In this document: piece after piece, positions 1 to 9,242 of the stretch
Numbering within the stretch: position 1 is the first letter of the stretch
Layout of the letters: every line of letters begins with the position of its first letter
DNA from: Bradyrhizobium sp. BR 10289
GTDB taxonomy: Bacteria > Pseudomonadota > Alphaproteobacteria > Rhizobiales > Xanthobacteraceae
Direction of reading: 5' to 3'
NCBI RefSeq assembly: GCF_019455385.1
Contig: NZ_JACOFR010000032.1
Coordinates: forward strand, 20,149-84,148
DNA: 64,000 bases
Notes under the pieces: generated by a model
The model's input: only the letters and a program-made list of their open reading frames with translations
Databases searched by the model: none
Told to the model about the DNA's origin: nothing
Program-made: the position numbers and the translations under genes

Positions 1-1328
1 GCATAGGCCCGCGTCGTCTCCAGCAAGCGGTACTCCAGCAGCGTGGCGTGATGGTCGACGCTCAGGAACGACTTGCTCGCCAATGCGACCACTGCTTCGC
101 GGACACTCGCCATGTCCAGACCGTCATCGCTTGCAACCGCGATGGCGGCATCAAGGGTGAACGGGCCGGCAAAAATGGCCAGGCGCCCGAGCACCGTACG
201 CTCCCGCTCGGGAAGCAGGTTGTAGCTCCAGTCGATCGTGGCGGCGAGCGAACGGTGACGCGGAATAGTGGTCCGGCGATCGACCCAGAGCAGTGAAAAC
301 CACTCGTCGAGCCCGCGACGAACCTCGTCGAGGCCGAGGACATCGACCATCGACGCGGCCAGCTCGATCGCCAGGGGCATCCCGTCGAGGTGCCGGCAGA
401 CATCCGCGATGGCGGCTGCGGCGGTGTCGTCAATCACGAAGCTCGGAAGTCTGTGGCAGACGGTTCGCGTGAACAACCGCGCCGACGAATAATCCTGGAT
501 GTTCCCGGCTGTCACCGGAACGGACGGCGGCGGAGTTTCCAGCGGGTCGAGACGCCAGACCAGTTCGCCTTCGATCCGCATGGTTTCGCGGGTCGTCACC
601 AGAATGTGGACGTCGCTGGTGTCGCTCAGCACGCTTTCAGCGAGGAGCGCGACATTCTCGGTCACATGCTCGCAGGAATCCAGCAGGAGCAGCAGGCGCC
701 GGCCATGGAGCGCAAGCAGGACCTGATCGAGGCTCGCGGCGACGTGAACCGGCAGATCGAGCGCGCCGGTGACCGCCGCACAGACCTGACTTCCGTCAGT
801 AATCCGGTCGAGCTCGACCAGGCAAACCCCATCGCTATAGGACCCTTCAAGCTCACGGGCGACGGCAAGCGCGACAGTTGTCTTGCCGATGCCGCCGGGC
901 CCGACGACCGTGACCAGCCGGTTATTCTCGAGGAGCTCCTTGATGTTGCCGATCACCGCGGCGCGGCCAATCGGCGCGTTCGCCGCGTCAGGCGCGCGCC
1001 ATCGACGCCTCGGCGCGTGATAGACGCCGACCTCGCCGACGAAGCGGTATCCGAAGGACGCCTCTGCGCGAATGAGGTCTCCGTACTCAAGAAGGGCTTT
1101 TCTCAGACCGGATATCTGAACCTTCAGATTGGCTTCGGTCACGATCCGCCCAGGCCACGCCCGATCGTAGAGCGCGGCCCTCGACACCAGCTCACCCGGC
1201 GCTTCCAGGAGAGCGCCCAAGATTGCAGCCGCCCGCGAGCCAAGCTTGACGGGCGTTTCACCGTGCAACAGCAGGCGCCTGGCCAAGCTGAAGCGAAATG
1301 GTCCAAACGTTATCTCCGGACCTGACAT
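1..1328 (-). CDS. Winged-helix regulator with NB-ARC-type ATPase domain (partial, runs off left edge)
   Basis: An open frame read leftward from an ATG at 1326-1328 has no stop before the window edge, so about 442 residues are visible and the C-terminus is missing. Residues about 5-98 form an OmpR-like winged helix (ITFGPFRF..., GYRFVGEV). A P-loop ATPase follows, with Walker A GPGGIGKT at 143-150 and Walker B LLLLLD at about 212-217, then the GMPLAIELAA motif typical of NB-ARC/AfsR-like regulators. The family binds DNA through the N-terminal domain and uses ATP binding plus C-terminal repeats as a signal switch in the cytoplasm. The missing end probably carries TPR-like repeats. The signal and targets cannot be told. 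The family assignment is firm from the motifs. Confidence 0.85.
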   Translation of the reverse strand, partial: MSGPEITFGPFRFSLARRLLLHGETPVKLGSRAAAILGALLEAPGELVSRAALYDRAWPGRIVTEANLKVQISGLRKALLEYGDLIRAEASFGYRFVGEVGVYHAPRRRWRAPDAANAPIGRAAVIGNIKELLENNRLVTVVGPGGIGKTTVALAVARELEGSYSDGVCLVELDRITDGSQVCAAVTGALDLPVHVAASLDQVLLALHGRRLLLLLDSCEHVTENVALLAESVLSDTSDVHILVTTRETMRIEGELVWRLDPLETPPPSVPVTAGNIQDYSSARLFTRTVCHRLPSFVIDDTAAAAIADVCRHLDGMPLAIELAASMVDVLGLDEVRRGLDEWFSLLWVDRRTTIPRHRSLAATIDWSYNLLPERERTVLGRLAIFAGPFTLDAAIAVASDDGLDMASVREAVVALASKSFLSVDHHATLLEYRLLETTRAY

Positions 1329-1663
1329 TAGCCTGCTCAGCCCTCAGCGTCGCGATCGTCCATCGGTCAGCAGCTCGGCGAATGCACTGAGCGATTGTTG
1401 ACCTAAAGGCCACCGCAACCCCACAAGGTGTCGCAGGCAGGATCATTGGCCGTGGTCAGTACTCCGCCGGTACGAAGGTACGGAACTATCAGGCACAGGA
1501 CCGAAGTTCTTCCGGATTGGCACGAATAGAGATCGGGCGAACTGCCGCAGCCCGCGTTCGTATACGCCTGAGCGGCCGATGCCCGGGTGAGGCGAAGAGC
1601 CGCCTCAAGCACGGTGAGATCGAGATGAATTGTGATCGCGCTTCAGGTCGTTGTTGCCGGCGA
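1329..1663. other. Intergenic gap without recognisable gene
   Basis: This 335-bp stretch lies between the start of the ATPase regulator and the stop of the TonB receptor, both leftward. The short open frames have no convincing ribosome site, codon bias or family motif. I see no strong hairpin followed by a T-run. It presumably holds the promoter of the regulator. Confidence 0.5.
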
Positions 1664-4147
1664 TCAGAACGTCACCCGCATCCCCGCATAAAACGCCCTC
1701 GGCCGCGCCGGGCTGAGCGAGCGTGGATCGTTGAAATCGCTGCCGGTGGTGAAGTTGGGCAAGGCACCGCGGTCGAAGAACTGGCCGTAGGTGGCGTAGC
1801 GCTTGTCGAAGACGTTGTCGACGCGGCCGTAGAGCTGGAAGTTCTTCGTCACCTGATAGGAGGTGTGGAGATTGAACACGGTGTAGGATGGCAGCTTCGC
1901 ATATTGATTGGATTCGTCGCCGACCAGATACTGGCTGGAGACGAAGATCGCGTTGCCGCCGACCTTCCAGACATCCGTCACCGCATAGTCGACGCCGACC
2001 TTGACGCGGTGGCGCGGAATCGCGGGGATCTGGTTGCCGGGCGAGACCTGGATGTTGCCGTCGCCATCGGCGAACGGGCTGTTGGAGCCGAGGGTCAGTG
2101 CGTCGAGGAAGCGCGCGTCGACGAAAGAGTAGCTCGCCTGGAACTGCAGCGTCTGCGACTTGATGTTGACCTCGGCTTCCAGGCCCTGCCGCCGGGTGCG
2201 GCCGACATTTGAGAAATAGCCGAAGCCGGTGCGTCCGGGAACGGGAACGGCGAGGATGTCATCGTAATTGGTGGCGCGGAAGCCGCCGATCTTCCAGCCG
2301 AGCGTGCCGATGTTCAGCTCCTTCGTTCCGCGCAAGCCCGCTTCCACGGTCTTGGACACGACCTGCTTCAACGGGGGATCGGAGACGAGGAATGCCGCGA
2401 TGAGGCAGGGATTGTTCGGATCGGCGCAGCCGAGCTCGAGCGGCGTCGGCACGCGGTTGGCCTCGGAATAGCCGGCATAGGCCGTCAGCTCCGGCGTGAT
2501 CTTGTAGGTGCCGCCGATCACGGGATTGAAGCGGGTGAAGGTATAATCGCCGTTGAGGGCGGTGCCGAGCTGATCCTCCAGCGAGATGCGCGCCACGTTG
2601 AAGCGGCCACCGCCGCTGATGGCGAACGCATCGGTGACGTTGAAGGTGTCCATTGCGTAGAGGCCGTTATACTGGTTGACGGTCCGCAGCGAGACGGGAC
2701 CGGCAAGGCCGGTGTCGATCGTACCGGTTGGCCCCAAAAAGAGGCCGCTGCCGCTGACGACGTAGTTCTCTCCGATCGAGCCGATTTCGGCAGTGGCGTT
2801 GTAGCGCGTCACGCTGGCGTCGTAGGTTGCACCCATCACGAAGCGATTGTCGTGGCCGAGCAGTTGATCGGTGTTGGTGGCCTGCCCCGACACGCCGAAC
2901 GTGGTCGAACGGATCGAGCTGCGGTCGATCTCGCCGAGGATCGTGCCCGGCGCGAAAGGATTGGCAAGCTGAAGACCGTTCGTGCCGTTCGCCGGCGTCG
3001 CGCCGTCACCGAAGCACAGCAGCGTCGCGTCGGCCGCGCACTCCTCGACGTCGGTCGGATTGCCGTCGACGAGCTTCTGCTCGTAGCGGCGCACATGGGC
3101 GTTGCCTTCGAGCGTCCAGGTCGGCGTCGCATCGGCCTTGGCGGTCAGGTTGAGATAGCCGACGCGGTTGGAGGTGGTCTGCGGCGTGGTGTAGGTCGCG
3201 CCCCAATATTTATCGAGCAGTTCGGCAGGAACAGTCGCACTGGCGCCAAAGTCGTTCTTGGCGAGACCCGCATTGACGTGGAATTCGCTGTCGCCCGCCT
3301 TGTAGCCGACATCGCCGTAGAAGCGCCGCACGTCCGATTGCGAGAAATTGCGGAAGCCGTTGTCGTGCAGGCCTTCGAGCGCGGCATAGACGGCGTAATT
3401 CTTGTCGACTGTCTTGCCCCATTGCGCCGAGCCCTGGATGCGGCCGAACGAGCCGCCCATCAGATCGAGCTCGGCGCCCTGATAGGTGAAACCGTCCTTC
3501 ATTTGCAGGTTGAGCGCGCCGCCCAGCGCGTTGAGGCCGAAGGCGGGATTGTTGGTCACGAGGGTCACGGACCTGATCGCGGCGGTCGGGATCAGGTCCC
3601 AGTTGACCGCGTCGGAGAAAGCTTCGTTGATGCGGACGCCGTTCTGGTACACGGCGAGGCCCTGCGGCGTACCCGTCACAGGCGAGGCGACGAAGCCGCG
3701 GAACTCGACGTCCGGCTGAAACGGATTGCCGGTGACTTCGCTGATATTGACGCCGGGAATGTTGTCGCGCAGCGCGTCGGCGACGTTGAGGGAGCCGGTA
3801 CGCTTGATCTGGTTGGCATCGACCGCGTTGATCGCCGACGGAACCTTGTCGACGTCGAGGCCCCGGCCGGTGCCCGGCGAAGTCGGGTAGACGTAGAGGC
3901 GCGTCTTCGGCCGGTTCGACGACGCTGTGCCGGCGCGCAGGACCGGCCGCGACGGCGCGCTGCGCCTGACGGTGGACGGCGGCGCCGCGACCTCGACCGC
4001 CGGGAGATTTTGAACGTTAGTCTCCTCGTCCTGCGCCGCGCCGGCGGGCGCAGCGAAGACAAATCCCGACAGCAGCCCGGTCGACACCGAGGCCATCAAC
4101 ACACGGCGCTTGAACCAGAAACGCCTGAACTCAGAATGCTTGCCCAT
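1664..4147 (-). CDS. TonB-dependent outer-membrane receptor (LutH-like by context)
   Basis: This 827-residue protein starts with a signal sequence (Arg-rich start, then a hydrophobic stretch ending APAGAA). A plug domain follows at about 90-220 (DKVPSAINAVDANQI, ADALRDNIPGVNI, FGLNALGGALNLQM), then a 22-strand-type barrel ending in the outer-membrane signature RVTF. I chose the ATG at 4147, which has a GGGAAGG-like site upstream, over the in-frame start 90 bases earlier. Such receptors take up metal chelates across the outer membrane using TonB energy. Its position beside the quinoprotein/lanmodulin cluster suggests a lanthanide chelate, as for LutH of methylotrophs. That substrate is inference; iron or another ligand is possible. 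Confidence 0.88.
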   Translation of the reverse strand: MGKHSEFRRFWFKRRVLMASVSTGLLSGFVFAAPAGAAQDEETNVQNLPAVEVAAPPSTVRRSAPSRPVLRAGTASSNRPKTRLYVYPTSPGTGRGLDVDKVPSAINAVDANQIKRTGSLNVADALRDNIPGVNISEVTGNPFQPDVEFRGFVASPVTGTPQGLAVYQNGVRINEAFSDAVNWDLIPTAAIRSVTLVTNNPAFGLNALGGALNLQMKDGFTYQGAELDLMGGSFGRIQGSAQWGKTVDKNYAVYAALEGLHDNGFRNFSQSDVRRFYGDVGYKAGDSEFHVNAGLAKNDFGASATVPAELLDKYWGATYTTPQTTSNRVGYLNLTAKADATPTWTLEGNAHVRRYEQKLVDGNPTDVEECAADATLLCFGDGATPANGTNGLQLANPFAPGTILGEIDRSSIRSTTFGVSGQATNTDQLLGHDNRFVMGATYDASVTRYNATAEIGSIGENYVVSGSGLFLGPTGTIDTGLAGPVSLRTVNQYNGLYAMDTFNVTDAFAISGGGRFNVARISLEDQLGTALNGDYTFTRFNPVIGGTYKITPELTAYAGYSEANRVPTPLELGCADPNNPCLIAAFLVSDPPLKQVVSKTVEAGLRGTKELNIGTLGWKIGGFRATNYDDILAVPVPGRTGFGYFSNVGRTRRQGLEAEVNIKSQTLQFQASYSFVDARFLDALTLGSNSPFADGDGNIQVSPGNQIPAIPRHRVKVGVDYAVTDVWKVGGNAIFVSSQYLVGDESNQYAKLPSYTVFNLHTSYQVTKNFQLYGRVDNVFDKRYATYGQFFDRGALPNFTTGSDFNDPRSLSPARPRAFYAGMRVTF

Positions 4148-4309
4148 CCCAGCCTTCCCACCCGCGACCACCGGCTGTTTTGATTTCGCCGGTTGGATGA
4201 GACGAGTGTAATCGGCAGCAGCAATCCCGCCAGCCACAAAAGGTCGGGCAATATCCGCACCCGTTTTCCCGACAAAATCGGGAATTATTCCCGAATACCT
4301 GCGAGCTGA

Positions 4310-5668
4310 TCAGCCCGCTGCGGTCGGCACCAGCGCTTCGACAGTCAAGCCGCCGTCACCGGAGACAACGTTGAGCGTGCCGCCCAGCGCCAGAATGCGC
4401 TCGCGCATGCCGACGAGACCGAAGCCGAGCTTCTGGCCCGGCTCCATGCCGCGGCCATTGTCGCTGACCCGCACGCGGGCACAGAGGCGCCCATCGCGCG
4501 TGAGCTGCTCCGCGGGCTCGATGACGACATTGACCGCGGTCGCGCCGGCATGGCGGAACACGTTGGTGAGCGCTTCCTGCACGACGCGGTAGATGGTGAG
4601 GTCGGCCGTCTCTCCGGTCGCCCCGAGCTCCGGCGAGATCGTGGTCTGGATCGTGACGTCGGGATGCGATTCTCGCCACAGCCGCGACAGCGATTCCAGC
4701 GCTTGGCCGAGGCCGAGCTCGGCGAGCCCGACCGGCCGCAGCCGTTCCAGCACACGGCGGGTGAATTGCTGGAGCGCATTGATCTGCTCCAGCAGGGCGC
4801 TGCCATGCTTTCGCACGGCCTCCGCGCTCGGGACGCGCCCGTCCGCGAGCTTTGCCAGCGCGCTGGCATGCGCGCGCAGCGAGAACAGATACGGCCCGAA
4901 CTCGTCATGCAGCTCGCGCGCGATCTCGTTGCGCTCGATGTCCTGGGCCGACACCGCGCGCTCAGCGAGACGCCGCTTGTCCTCGACCGCCTCGCTAAGC
5001 GTTGCCGCAAGATGGTTGAGCTTGGTGCAGATCGCGTCAAGCTCGGGCGCACCACCCGGCGTGACACGGGCATCATAATGACCGCCCTCGAGCTCGGTCA
5101 TGGTCTGCGCCAGGGACTGGAGCGGGGTGAGTGCACGGCCGACCACCGTCATCATCAGGAAAAACAGCGCGAGCGCGATCACCGAGCCGACCTCGAGCTG
5201 CGTGACGATGGCGTCCCAGATCTCGGCGATCTCGTCGTCAGGATGCGAGATGATGACGAGCGAGCCGGGCTTGCCGTGGAGCGAGACGGGGACGCTGACC
5301 GCGGTCTGCTCGGGATGAACCAGGTTGACGAACCAGACCGGCGGCCCGCGCGTGTCGTCATCGGTATCGGGGCGCGGCGGCGTCAGCGGGTTCCCGCCGG
5401 AATCCCTGAGCGCGATGCTGACATGGCGCAAGCGGCTGAGATCGCGCGCAATCTGGTTCAGCCGCGCCTCCGGATCGGGCGCCTCGTTCAGATCAGCCAC
5501 GATCATCTCGATGAACTCGCGGGCAAGCCGGATCACGCTCTGGTCCTCGGCCTGCACGCGGGGACCGGCCTCGGCGACCTGACGGCCGATGTTCACCGCG
5601 AGCCCGAGTGCCAGCAAAAGCGCCAGCAGCAGGTTGATGCGCGCGCGCAAGGAAAGATTTTGCCACAT
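4310..5668 (-). CDS. NarL-type sensor histidine kinase (MoxY/FlhS-like)
   Basis: This 452-residue inner-membrane kinase has two transmembrane segments (about 12-28 and 158-177) flanking a periplasmic sensor region. A HAMP-like segment follows, then a HisKA_3 dimerisation domain with phospho-acceptor His254 (IARELHDEFGP). The ATPase domain has an N-box (VVQEALTNVFRHAG) and a G-box (DNGRGM, GFGLVGMRERI). The ATG at 5668 precedes the first membrane segment; longer in-frame extensions only shadow the divergent regulator gene. It is transcribed divergently from the response regulator at 5810, its evident partner. In methylotrophic alphaproteobacteria, kinases of this type (MoxY, FlhS) control methanol and formaldehyde oxidation genes. 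That role here is inferred from context. Confidence 0.88.
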   Translation of the reverse strand: MWQNLSLRARINLLLALLLALGLAVNIGRQVAEAGPRVQAEDQSVIRLAREFIEMIVADLNEAPDPEARLNQIARDLSRLRHVSIALRDSGGNPLTPPRPDTDDDTRGPPVWFVNLVHPEQTAVSVPVSLHGKPGSLVIISHPDDEIAEIWDAIVTQLEVGSVIALALFFLMMTVVGRALTPLQSLAQTMTELEGGHYDARVTPGGAPELDAICTKLNHLAATLSEAVEDKRRLAERAVSAQDIERNEIARELHDEFGPYLFSLRAHASALAKLADGRVPSAEAVRKHGSALLEQINALQQFTRRVLERLRPVGLAELGLGQALESLSRLWRESHPDVTIQTTISPELGATGETADLTIYRVVQEALTNVFRHAGATAVNVVIEPAEQLTRDGRLCARVRVSDNGRGMEPGQKLGFGLVGMRERILALGGTLNVVSGDGGLTVEALVPTAAG

Positions 5669-5809
5669 TGGTGTCGCCCGTGCCCCGCGAAGGCTGGCTT
5701 GCACCTGTCGGATGACGTTGACAGAGGCGAAGCGCCCGATATCTAATCGAAAGCGTACAGCAATCCCGGCCGGGCGCGAAACAGGCCGACGCTGGTACGG
5801 GGAACGCCT
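5669..5809. promoter_or_regulatory. Divergent promoter region of the two-component pair
   Basis: These 141 bp separate the divergent kinase (leftward) and response regulator (rightward) starts, so both promoters must lie here. I could not pick out confident -35/-10 hexamers or an operator by eye. Confidence 0.5.
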
Positions 5810-6430
5810 ATGCGCATTCTGATCGTCGACGATCATCCCATTGTCGCCTCCGGCTGCCGGGCCGTGCTGGCCGACGAAGGCGAGATCGAGATTCTGGAGG
5901 CCGCCGACGCCGAGGACGGCGAATGCGTCTTCATCGTCGAGCGCCCCGACCTCTGCGTGATCGACATCAATCTGCCGACCGTCTCCGGCTTCGAGCTGGC
6001 GCGCCGTATCCTCGAGCGCGCGCCGGAAGCCCGTATCATCATGTTCAGCATGAATGACGACCCGGCTTTCGCCGCGCGCGCGATCGAGTGCGGCGCCAAG
6101 GGCTACGTCTCCAAGACCGGCGACCCCGACGATCTCGTCGAAGCAATCCGTACCGTCGGCAGCGGCGGCACCTATCTGCCGACCGCGATCGCGCGCAGCA
6201 TCGCCTTCGCAGGGCCGACGCTGGCGCAGAGCCCGCTCTCCAAGCTGAATGCACGCGAGATGGAGATCCTGCGGCTGCTCAGCGCCGGCAAGAGCCTGTC
6301 GGAGATCGCCTGGCTGGTGCAATCGTCGTACAAGACCGTCGCCAACACCTCCTCGATCATGCGCCAGAAGCTTGGCGTGAAGACCTCGGTGGAGCTGGTG
6401 CGATTGGCGATCGACAGCGGCGTCGCCTGA
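5810..6430 (+). CDS. LuxR/NarL-family response regulator (FlhR/MoxX-like)
   Basis: This 206-residue cytoplasmic regulator has an N-terminal receiver domain (MRILIVDDHP; phospho-acceptor Asp52; conserved Lys102 in GYVSK). A C-terminal LuxR-type helix-turn-helix occupies about 143-206 (LNAREMEILRLLSAGKSLSEIAW, KTVANTSSIMRQKLGV). It is divergent to the kinase gene 141 bp away and lies immediately upstream of fghA, which fits a regulator of formaldehyde and methanol oxidation. The LuxR signature is slightly atypical: AWLVQSSYKTVANTSS replaces the usual A..L..S..TV..H. The family call is secure; the target genes are inferred. Confidence 0.9.
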   Translation: MRILIVDDHPIVASGCRAVLADEGEIEILEAADAEDGECVFIVERPDLCVIDINLPTVSGFELARRILERAPEARIIMFSMNDDPAFAARAIECGAKGYVSKTGDPDDLVEAIRTVGSGGTYLPTAIARSIAFAGPTLAQSPLSKLNAREMEILRLLSAGKSLSEIAWLVQSSYKTVANTSSIMRQKLGVKTSVELVRLAIDSGVA

Positions 6431-6506
6431 CGATACGCATCGCCACGAATTCGGTCACATAAGCGTTGCACTATTGATGTGGCGAGGTGCCACGGAGCAA
6501 AACGGC

Positions 6507-7352
6507 ATGACGATCCAGACGGTCTCGACCAATACATCTTACGGCGGCGTGCAGGGCGTGTATCGCCATGCCAGCCAGGCCACCGGAACCGACATGGTGT
6601 TCTCGGTGTACGTTCCTCCGCATGCAGCAGGCGCAAAGCTTCCCGTGGTCTGGTATCTCTCCGGCCTCACCTGCACCCATGCCAACGTCACCGAGAAGGG
6701 TGAATTCCGCAGAGCGTGTGCCGAGCTCGGCCTGATTTTCGTCGCGCCTGACACCTCACCGCGCGGGCCAGACGTGCCCGGCGATGCCAACAATGCCTAT
6801 GATTTCGGCCTCGGCGCCGGCTTCTATGTCGACGCCACGCAAGAGCCGTTCGCGCGCAATTATCACATGTGGAGCTATGTCACCGACGAGCTGCCGAAGC
6901 TTGTGGCGGAGAACTTTCCGGTCGATGCCAGGCGGCAATCGGTGATGGGCCATTCCATGGGCGGCCACGGCGCGCTGACGGTGGCGCTGCGCAACCCGCA
7001 CCGCTATCGCGCGGCCAGCGCCTTCGCCCCGATCGTTGCGCCGTCACAGGTGCCCTGGGGCATCAAGGCCCTCACCGGCTATCTCGGACCGAACAAGGAT
7101 AGCTGGCGCAACCACGACACGGTGGCGCTGATCGAGGACGGCGCGAAATATTCCGGCTTCCTGGTCGACGTCGGCGATGCCGACAATTTCCTGAAGGAGC
7201 AGCTCAAGCCCGAGTTGCTGGAGGCCGCCTGCGCCAAGGCAAGTATCCCGCTGACGCTGCGGCGGCAGCCGGGATATGACCACAGCTACTATTTCATCTC
7301 GACCTTCATGGGCGATCATCTGCACTGGCATGCGGAGAGGTTGAAGGGGTGA
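6507..7352 (+). CDS. fghA: S-formylglutathione hydrolase
   Basis: This 281-residue cytoplasmic alpha/beta hydrolase hydrolyses S-formylglutathione to formate and glutathione, the last step of glutathione-linked formaldehyde oxidation. The nucleophile is Ser150 in GHSMGGHGA. The oxyanion region LSGLTCTHANVTEKG, the Asp near 224-226 and His259 in GYDHSYYF are all present. The length matches the family (about 278). I chose the ATG at 6507, preceded by GGAG, over an upstream in-frame TTG. The other two steps (gfa, flhA) lie 24 kb away beside xoxF, while fghA sits next to the two-component regulator. Confidence 0.96.
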   Translation: MTIQTVSTNTSYGGVQGVYRHASQATGTDMVFSVYVPPHAAGAKLPVVWYLSGLTCTHANVTEKGEFRRACAELGLIFVAPDTSPRGPDVPGDANNAYDFGLGAGFYVDATQEPFARNYHMWSYVTDELPKLVAENFPVDARRQSVMGHSMGGHGALTVALRNPHRYRAASAFAPIVAPSQVPWGIKALTGYLGPNKDSWRNHDTVALIEDGAKYSGFLVDVGDADNFLKEQLKPELLEAACAKASIPLTLRRQPGYDHSYYFISTFMGDHLHWHAERLKG

Positions 7353-7354
7353 TT

Positions 7355-7390
7355 TCTTCTCCCTCGCCCCGCTTGCGGGGAGAGGCGAAG
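7355..7390. repeat. Palindromic repeat, family A (CCCCGCTTGCGGGG core)
   Basis: A hairpin with GCCCCGC-TTGC-GGGG at its core and CTTC/GAAG outer arms lies between the convergent fghA and DUF3280 genes. Related sequences occur near 9243-9378, 20232-20270 and 35779-35930. It may help terminate both transcripts. Confidence 0.65.
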
Positions 7391-7393
7391 ACC

Positions 7394-7894
7394 TCACGGT
7401 TTGCCGTAATTCGGCGCCAGCAACCTATTGCGGATCAGGTAGCTCATCGTGCGCGACCAGGATTCATCCGTGTTGCCGCGCATGTCGGCGCTGGCGGCGG
7501 TGATCATCGTGCCGGTCTTCACGTCGCGCAGGTAAATGTTCAGGTTGATGATCAGGTTCGAGACCTTCTGCACCATGCCGGTGATCTCGAGCTCGGCGCC
7601 GAGCTCCCCGGCAAGCTTGAGGTCGCAGCCGCCGCAGGCCTGCAAGTTCGCGTGACGGGCGGCGTCCCTGACCGGCGCAACGTCGAGCAGCTGGAACTTG
7701 CCTGACTCCGCCAGTTCCTTGCGCAGCTGCTCGCTGATGCGCAAGAGGCGCGCCTCCTCGGGCTTGGAGCCATAGAACTCACCGGGCAGGCTGGTGTCGA
7801 TCAGCTCGAAATCGAACACGACAAGCTTCGGCGGGTCGGCCAGCGCGGCCGAGACCGTCAACAGCAAAGCTGCGAAACAAATCAGCACTCGCAT
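7394..7894 (-). CDS. DUF3280/DUF2380-like exported protein
   Basis: This 166-residue protein has a signal peptide (MRVLICFAALLLTVSAALA) and a mature domain beginning KLVVFDFELIDTSLPGEFYG. A CGGC pair lies near residues 87-90, and the end is rich in strands (NLIINLNIYLRDVKTGTMI). The fold resembles periplasmic proteins of the DUF3280/DUF2380 group, which I recall as recurrent neighbours of quinoprotein transport genes. No enzymatic motif is visible and the function is unknown. It is divergent from the binding protein at 8021, with 126 bp between the starts. Confidence 0.75.
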   Translation of the reverse strand: MRVLICFAALLLTVSAALADPPKLVVFDFELIDTSLPGEFYGSKPEEARLLRISEQLRKELAESGKFQLLDVAPVRDAARHANLQACGGCDLKLAGELGAELEITGMVQKVSNLIINLNIYLRDVKTGTMITAASADMRGNTDESWSRTMSYLIRNRLLAPNYGKP

Positions 7895-8020
7895 GATCGT
7901 GATTCCGCCTCCATGCGCGCAAGGACGAAATGCGGGGTTGCATGCCCCGACAAATTGGTCATGCTTGAAGCAGAAACAATTCTCCGCTGGCGGTCAAGCC
8001 GGGGAGCGCACGGAGGAAGC

Positions 8021-9202
8021 ATGATCCGATGGTTGGCCGGACTGATCGGCTGGAGTCTTGCCGCGACGAGCGCGCTCGCGGCAGAGCCTGCCCAGATCGG
8101 CGTCGGCTATCTCGGCCTCGCCGGCACGAAATCGACGCTGTCGCTGGTGGAGCAGCCCGCGGAGAACGACGGCGTTGCGGGTGCGCGCCTCGCCATCGAG
8201 GACAACAACACCACAGGAAAATTTCTTAACCAGCGCTTCACGCTGGAGGAGCGTCGCATCAAGGAGGGCGAGGACGCCGTGCAAGCTGCAACCGACCTCG
8301 CCGCGCGCAACGGTTTCATCATCGCCGACCTGCCGGCTGATGCCCTGCTGAAAGTCTCCGACGCCCTGCGCGACCGCGGCACCCTGCTGTTCAATGCCGG
8401 CGCGATCGACGAGCGGCTGCGCGAGGCCGATTGCCGCGCGAATGTCATTCACACCGCGCCGACGCGCGCGATGCTGGCGGATGCGCTCGGCCAATACCTG
8501 GTGTGGAAGAAATGGTCGCGCTGGCTGCTGGTGGTCGGCTCGCATGACGAGGACAGACTGTTCGCCGATGCGCTCCGGCGCACGGCCACTCGGTTCGGCG
8601 CCAAGATCGTCCAGGAGAAGATCTTCGAGGACAAAGGTGGCGCGCGGCGCACGGACAGCGGGGTGACGTTGATCCAGCGCCAGATCCCGGTGTTCTCGCA
8701 AGGCGCGCCGGCCTACGACGTGCTCGTTGCCGCCGACGAGAGCGAAGTGTTCGGCGCCTATCTGCCCTATCGCACCTGGGATCCCCGCCCCGTCGCAGGC
8801 TCAGCCGGCCTCGTGCCGCGCAGCTGGGACGCATCGCAGGACCAGTGGGGCGCGATCCAGATGCAGAACCGTTTCATCAAGCTGAATGCGCGGCGCATGA
8901 CGCCGCTCGACATGCAGGCCTGGACCGCGGTGCGCATGATCGGCGAAGCCACCTCGCGCACCAATTCCGGCGACGTCCAGAAGGTCACCGATTTCATCAA
9001 GGGTCCGGATTTCTCCGTCGCCGCGTTCAAGGGCACAAAGCTAACCCTGCGCGACTGGAATCTGCAACTGCGCCAGCCGATCCTGCTGGTCGACGGCCGC
9101 ATGGTGGTGTCGGTGTCGCCGCAGGAAGGTTTTCTGCATCAGGTCTCCGAGCTCGACACGCTCGGCTACGATCGCCCGGAGAGCAAATGCAAGCTGAAAT
9201 GA
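8021..9202 (+). CDS. ABC binding protein of the PQQ alcohol-dehydrogenase-associated type (LutA-like)
   Basis: This 393-residue periplasmic protein follows a signal peptide (MIRWLAGLIGWSLAATSALA). Its bilobal fold resembles branched-chain amino-acid binding proteins (IGVGYLGLAG, GARLAIEDNNTTGKFL, ADLPADALLKVSDALRDRGTLLFNAGA). I chose the ATG at 8021 because GGAGGAAGC sits directly upstream. It belongs to the family annotated as the substrate-binding protein of the PQQ-dependent alcohol dehydrogenase system. It heads a gene set that continues with the beta-propeller, ATPase and permease. The ligand is unknown; lanthanide uptake is suggested by similarity of the set to lut loci and by the lanmodulin gene at 21.5 kb. 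Confidence 0.85.
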   Translation: MIRWLAGLIGWSLAATSALAAEPAQIGVGYLGLAGTKSTLSLVEQPAENDGVAGARLAIEDNNTTGKFLNQRFTLEERRIKEGEDAVQAATDLAARNGFIIADLPADALLKVSDALRDRGTLLFNAGAIDERLREADCRANVIHTAPTRAMLADALGQYLVWKKWSRWLLVVGSHDEDRLFADALRRTATRFGAKIVQEKIFEDKGGARRTDSGVTLIQRQIPVFSQGAPAYDVLVAADESEVFGAYLPYRTWDPRPVAGSAGLVPRSWDASQDQWGAIQMQNRFIKLNARRMTPLDMQAWTAVRMIGEATSRTNSGDVQKVTDFIKGPDFSVAAFKGTKLTLRDWNLQLRQPILLVDGRMVVSVSPQEGFLHQVSELDTLGYDRPESKCKLK

Positions 9203-9242
9203 GCATTGTGAGATGAGTTCGAGCCGCCACTGCGATGACGCT

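Noticed and set aside
1517..2212. 231-codon plus-strand frame near the TonB receptor end
   Set aside because: It is mostly antisense to the receptor. Composition (Val/Glu/Asp/Arg with no motifs) marks it as a mirror frame.
5669..6322. Longer start for the sensor kinase
   Set aside because: The extension is antisense to the response regulator. The first membrane segment begins right after the ATG at 5668.
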